IMG/VR virus record: IMGVR_UViG_3300036770_003386
Coordinates: 57,852-121,851 of that record
DNA length: 64,000 nucleotides
Source of the DNA: a virus
Reading direction: 5' to 3' (one strand)
This document shows, piece by piece, positions 63,111 to 64,000 of this stretch (positions are counted from its first letter, which is position 1; each line of letters opens with the position of its first letter). Made by a program: the position numbers and the translations under genes. Under the pieces are notes generated by a model that had not been told where the DNA came from, made no database searches, and saw only the letters and a program-made list of their open reading frames with translations.

Positions 63111-63433
63111 CCCAAGAGTTTTTTGTCGGCATCACTCAAGGAAGCAAGGTCTTTCTTGAGTTGTTGAAGTTTTCGTTCCTTTGCTTTTGCTTTTTCTGCT
63201 TTTTCTTTCTCCAGTTGTTTTACTCGTTTATTATACTCTTTGTCGTTTTCTTCCCGATGCTTGTAGAGATAATAGTCACCATCCTCATATGGTTCCCAAT
63301 TATATTCAAGTCCTTCCCAACCAGCATCTAACTTTGCTTGAAGTGCGGCAATAATGTCTTCAAGTTTTCCATCAAAATCTTCCCAATATTTTTGGGTTTC
63401 TTTGACTTGAATTCGTTCAGGTTGGTTAGTCAT
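63104..63433 (-). CDS. Charged coiled-coil protein, 109 aa, paralogue
   Basis: MTNQPERIQVKETQKYWEDF, DGKLEDIIAALQAKLDAGWE, GLEYNWEPYEDGDYYLYKHR, then a long Lys/Glu coiled coil and SLSDADKKLLGL. Same two-part layout as the gene at 61990; the pair brackets two unrelated genes, and each has a cassette downstream. Confidence 0.75.
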   Translation of the reverse strand: MTNQPERIQVKETQKYWEDFDGKLEDIIAALQAKLDAGWEGLEYNWEPYEDGDYYLYKHREENDKEYNKRVKQLEKEKAEKAKAKERKLQQLKKDLASLSDADKKLLGL

Positions 63434-63636
63434 AATGTCGAATTAAACTCATATTCGTGTGCGATTGCTATTTTTTGGAGGTCTTTGATTTGAGTTTCAA
63501 GACTATCAATTCTATCAATAAGTTCCCCAAAAAGACCAATTAAACATTCATAGTCAATAGTTTCTGTAGTTTCACCATCTTCTCTACTAGAATAAGTGAA
63601 ATAGCATAGTTCTTTCTTTAGATTTCTTTCAGTCAT
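63430..63636 (-). CDS. Uncharacterised protein, 68 aa
   Basis: ATG at 63636: MTERNLKKELCYFTYSSRED, GETTETIDYECLIGLFGELI, DRIDSLETQIKDLQKIAIAH. Ends in a coiled coil. The frame extends to 63705 but the ATG at 63636 overlaps the upstream gene by 8 bases in the usual way. Confidence 0.65.
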   Translation of the reverse strand: MTERNLKKELCYFTYSSREDGETTETIDYECLIGLFGELIDRIDSLETQIKDLQKIAIAHEYEFNSTL

Positions 63637-63805
63637 TTTTTTTATGTTCGAGCAGTTGGAACTTATGCATATGAGATTTTGATTCAAGTTCTTCTGTGCG
63701 TTCAAATAATTCTTTTAGAACATCAAAAAGTTTCTCCTTATAATTTTCATCATTATCTTCACCATCAAAGATAAAAGATAGTTTTTCCCAATAGTCATTA
63801 GTCAT
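63629..63805 (-). CDS. Small acidic helical protein, 58 aa
   Basis: MTNDYWEKLSFIFDGEDNDE, NYKEKLFDVLKELFERTEEL, ESKSHMHKFQLLEHKKND. Helical; no motif. Coupled overlaps at both ends. Confidence 0.65.
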   Translation of the reverse strand: MTNDYWEKLSFIFDGEDNDENYKEKLFDVLKELFERTEELESKSHMHKFQLLEHKKND

Positions 63806-63950
63806 TTTTCAGTTTCAGCACATTATTGATTTGAGTGCGGATTTTTGATGCCTTTTGTTCCGTTTCTTCCAACTCTTCCATAAGCATTCGTAGAGTTTTG
63901 GTTTTCATAATTGTGTTGATGTAGTTGTTGTTCATAGTTGTGTTAGTCAT
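63798..63950 (-). CDS. Small helical protein, 50 aa
   Basis: MTNTTMNNNYINTIMKTKTL, RMLMEELEETEQKASKIRTQ. Coiled-coil helix. Overlaps neighbours by short junctions. Confidence 0.6.
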   Translation of the reverse strand: MTNTTMNNNYINTIMKTKTLRMLMEELEETEQKASKIRTQINNVLKLKND

Positions 63951-64000
63951 TTTTGTAATACCTCTATAATAAGTTTTAGATTGTCGTTAATATCAAGAAG
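63947..64000 (-). CDS. 3' end of a small gene cut by the window edge
   Basis: An open frame from the right edge reads LLDINDNLKLIIEVLQK and stops at 63947-63949, overlapping the next ATG as ATGA. Consistent with the local gene pattern. Confidence 0.5.
   Translation of the reverse strand, partial: LLDINDNLKLIIEVLQK

Overview
The window looks like a T4-like cyanophage (a myovirus of Synechococcus-type cyanobacteria). The evidence is a baseplate block in T4 order (gp25, gp6, a giant protein in the gp7 slot, gp8, a DUF4815 protein), cyanophage host-metabolism genes (speD-type AdoMet decarboxylase and a CP12-like protein), T4-type late promoters (NATAAATA) and a very dense set of tiny early-type genes. 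Both ends are cut: the DUF4815 gene runs off the left edge and a small gene runs off the right edge. All genes but one are on the minus strand, so transcription runs from high to low coordinates.

Layout. 1-21.6 kb: AT-rich late structural genes, including a 4110-residue protein. 21.6-24.4 kb: small cyanophage genes with the AdoMet decarboxylase and a glycosyltransferase-like protein. 24.5-34.3 kb: an abruptly more GC-rich block of small genes separated by GC-rich hairpins, with a gene-free stretch full of inverted repeats (25.8-26.3 kb), a gp88-family gene, two tRNA genes (Leu-UAA and a CAU-anticodon tRNA) and a dispersed CTCGTCGAG dyad. 34.7-35.5 kb: a lone plus-strand GIY-YIG endonuclease. 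35.5-38 kb: three late genes carrying a short motif that resembles the T4 capsid-targeting sequence; they encode a GNAT acetyltransferase, an uncharacterised basic protein and a long basic protein ending in an ADP-ribosyltransferase-like domain. 38-50 kb: HNH nuclease, small membrane proteins, an SPFH-like protein, a lipoprotein, a Mom-like DNA-modification protein overlapping a predicted nuclease, a metalloprotease and CP12. 50-64 kb: about forty tiny, mostly overlapping genes plus one inserted NUMOD3 homing-type endonuclease.

The strongest system-level observation is a regulatory cassette present at least 20 times between 27 and 63 kb. On the minus strand it reads: a conserved box around the stop codon of the upstream gene (GGACACTT...AACTGGCACA), a hairpin, a -10 TATAAT, a short leader, then the next ATG. 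In six copies a -35 hexamer lies in or at the edge of the hairpin loop exactly 17 bases from the -10. It resembles in principle the promoter/stem-loop (PeSL) cassettes known from RB49-type T4 phages and would make the early region a set of exchangeable, self-promoted units. The second is the capsid-cargo cluster, which has its own late promoter and would deliver enzymes into the host together with the DNA. The third is a Mom-like modifier overlapping a predicted nuclease. Functional statements are from reading motifs by eye; no database search was run.
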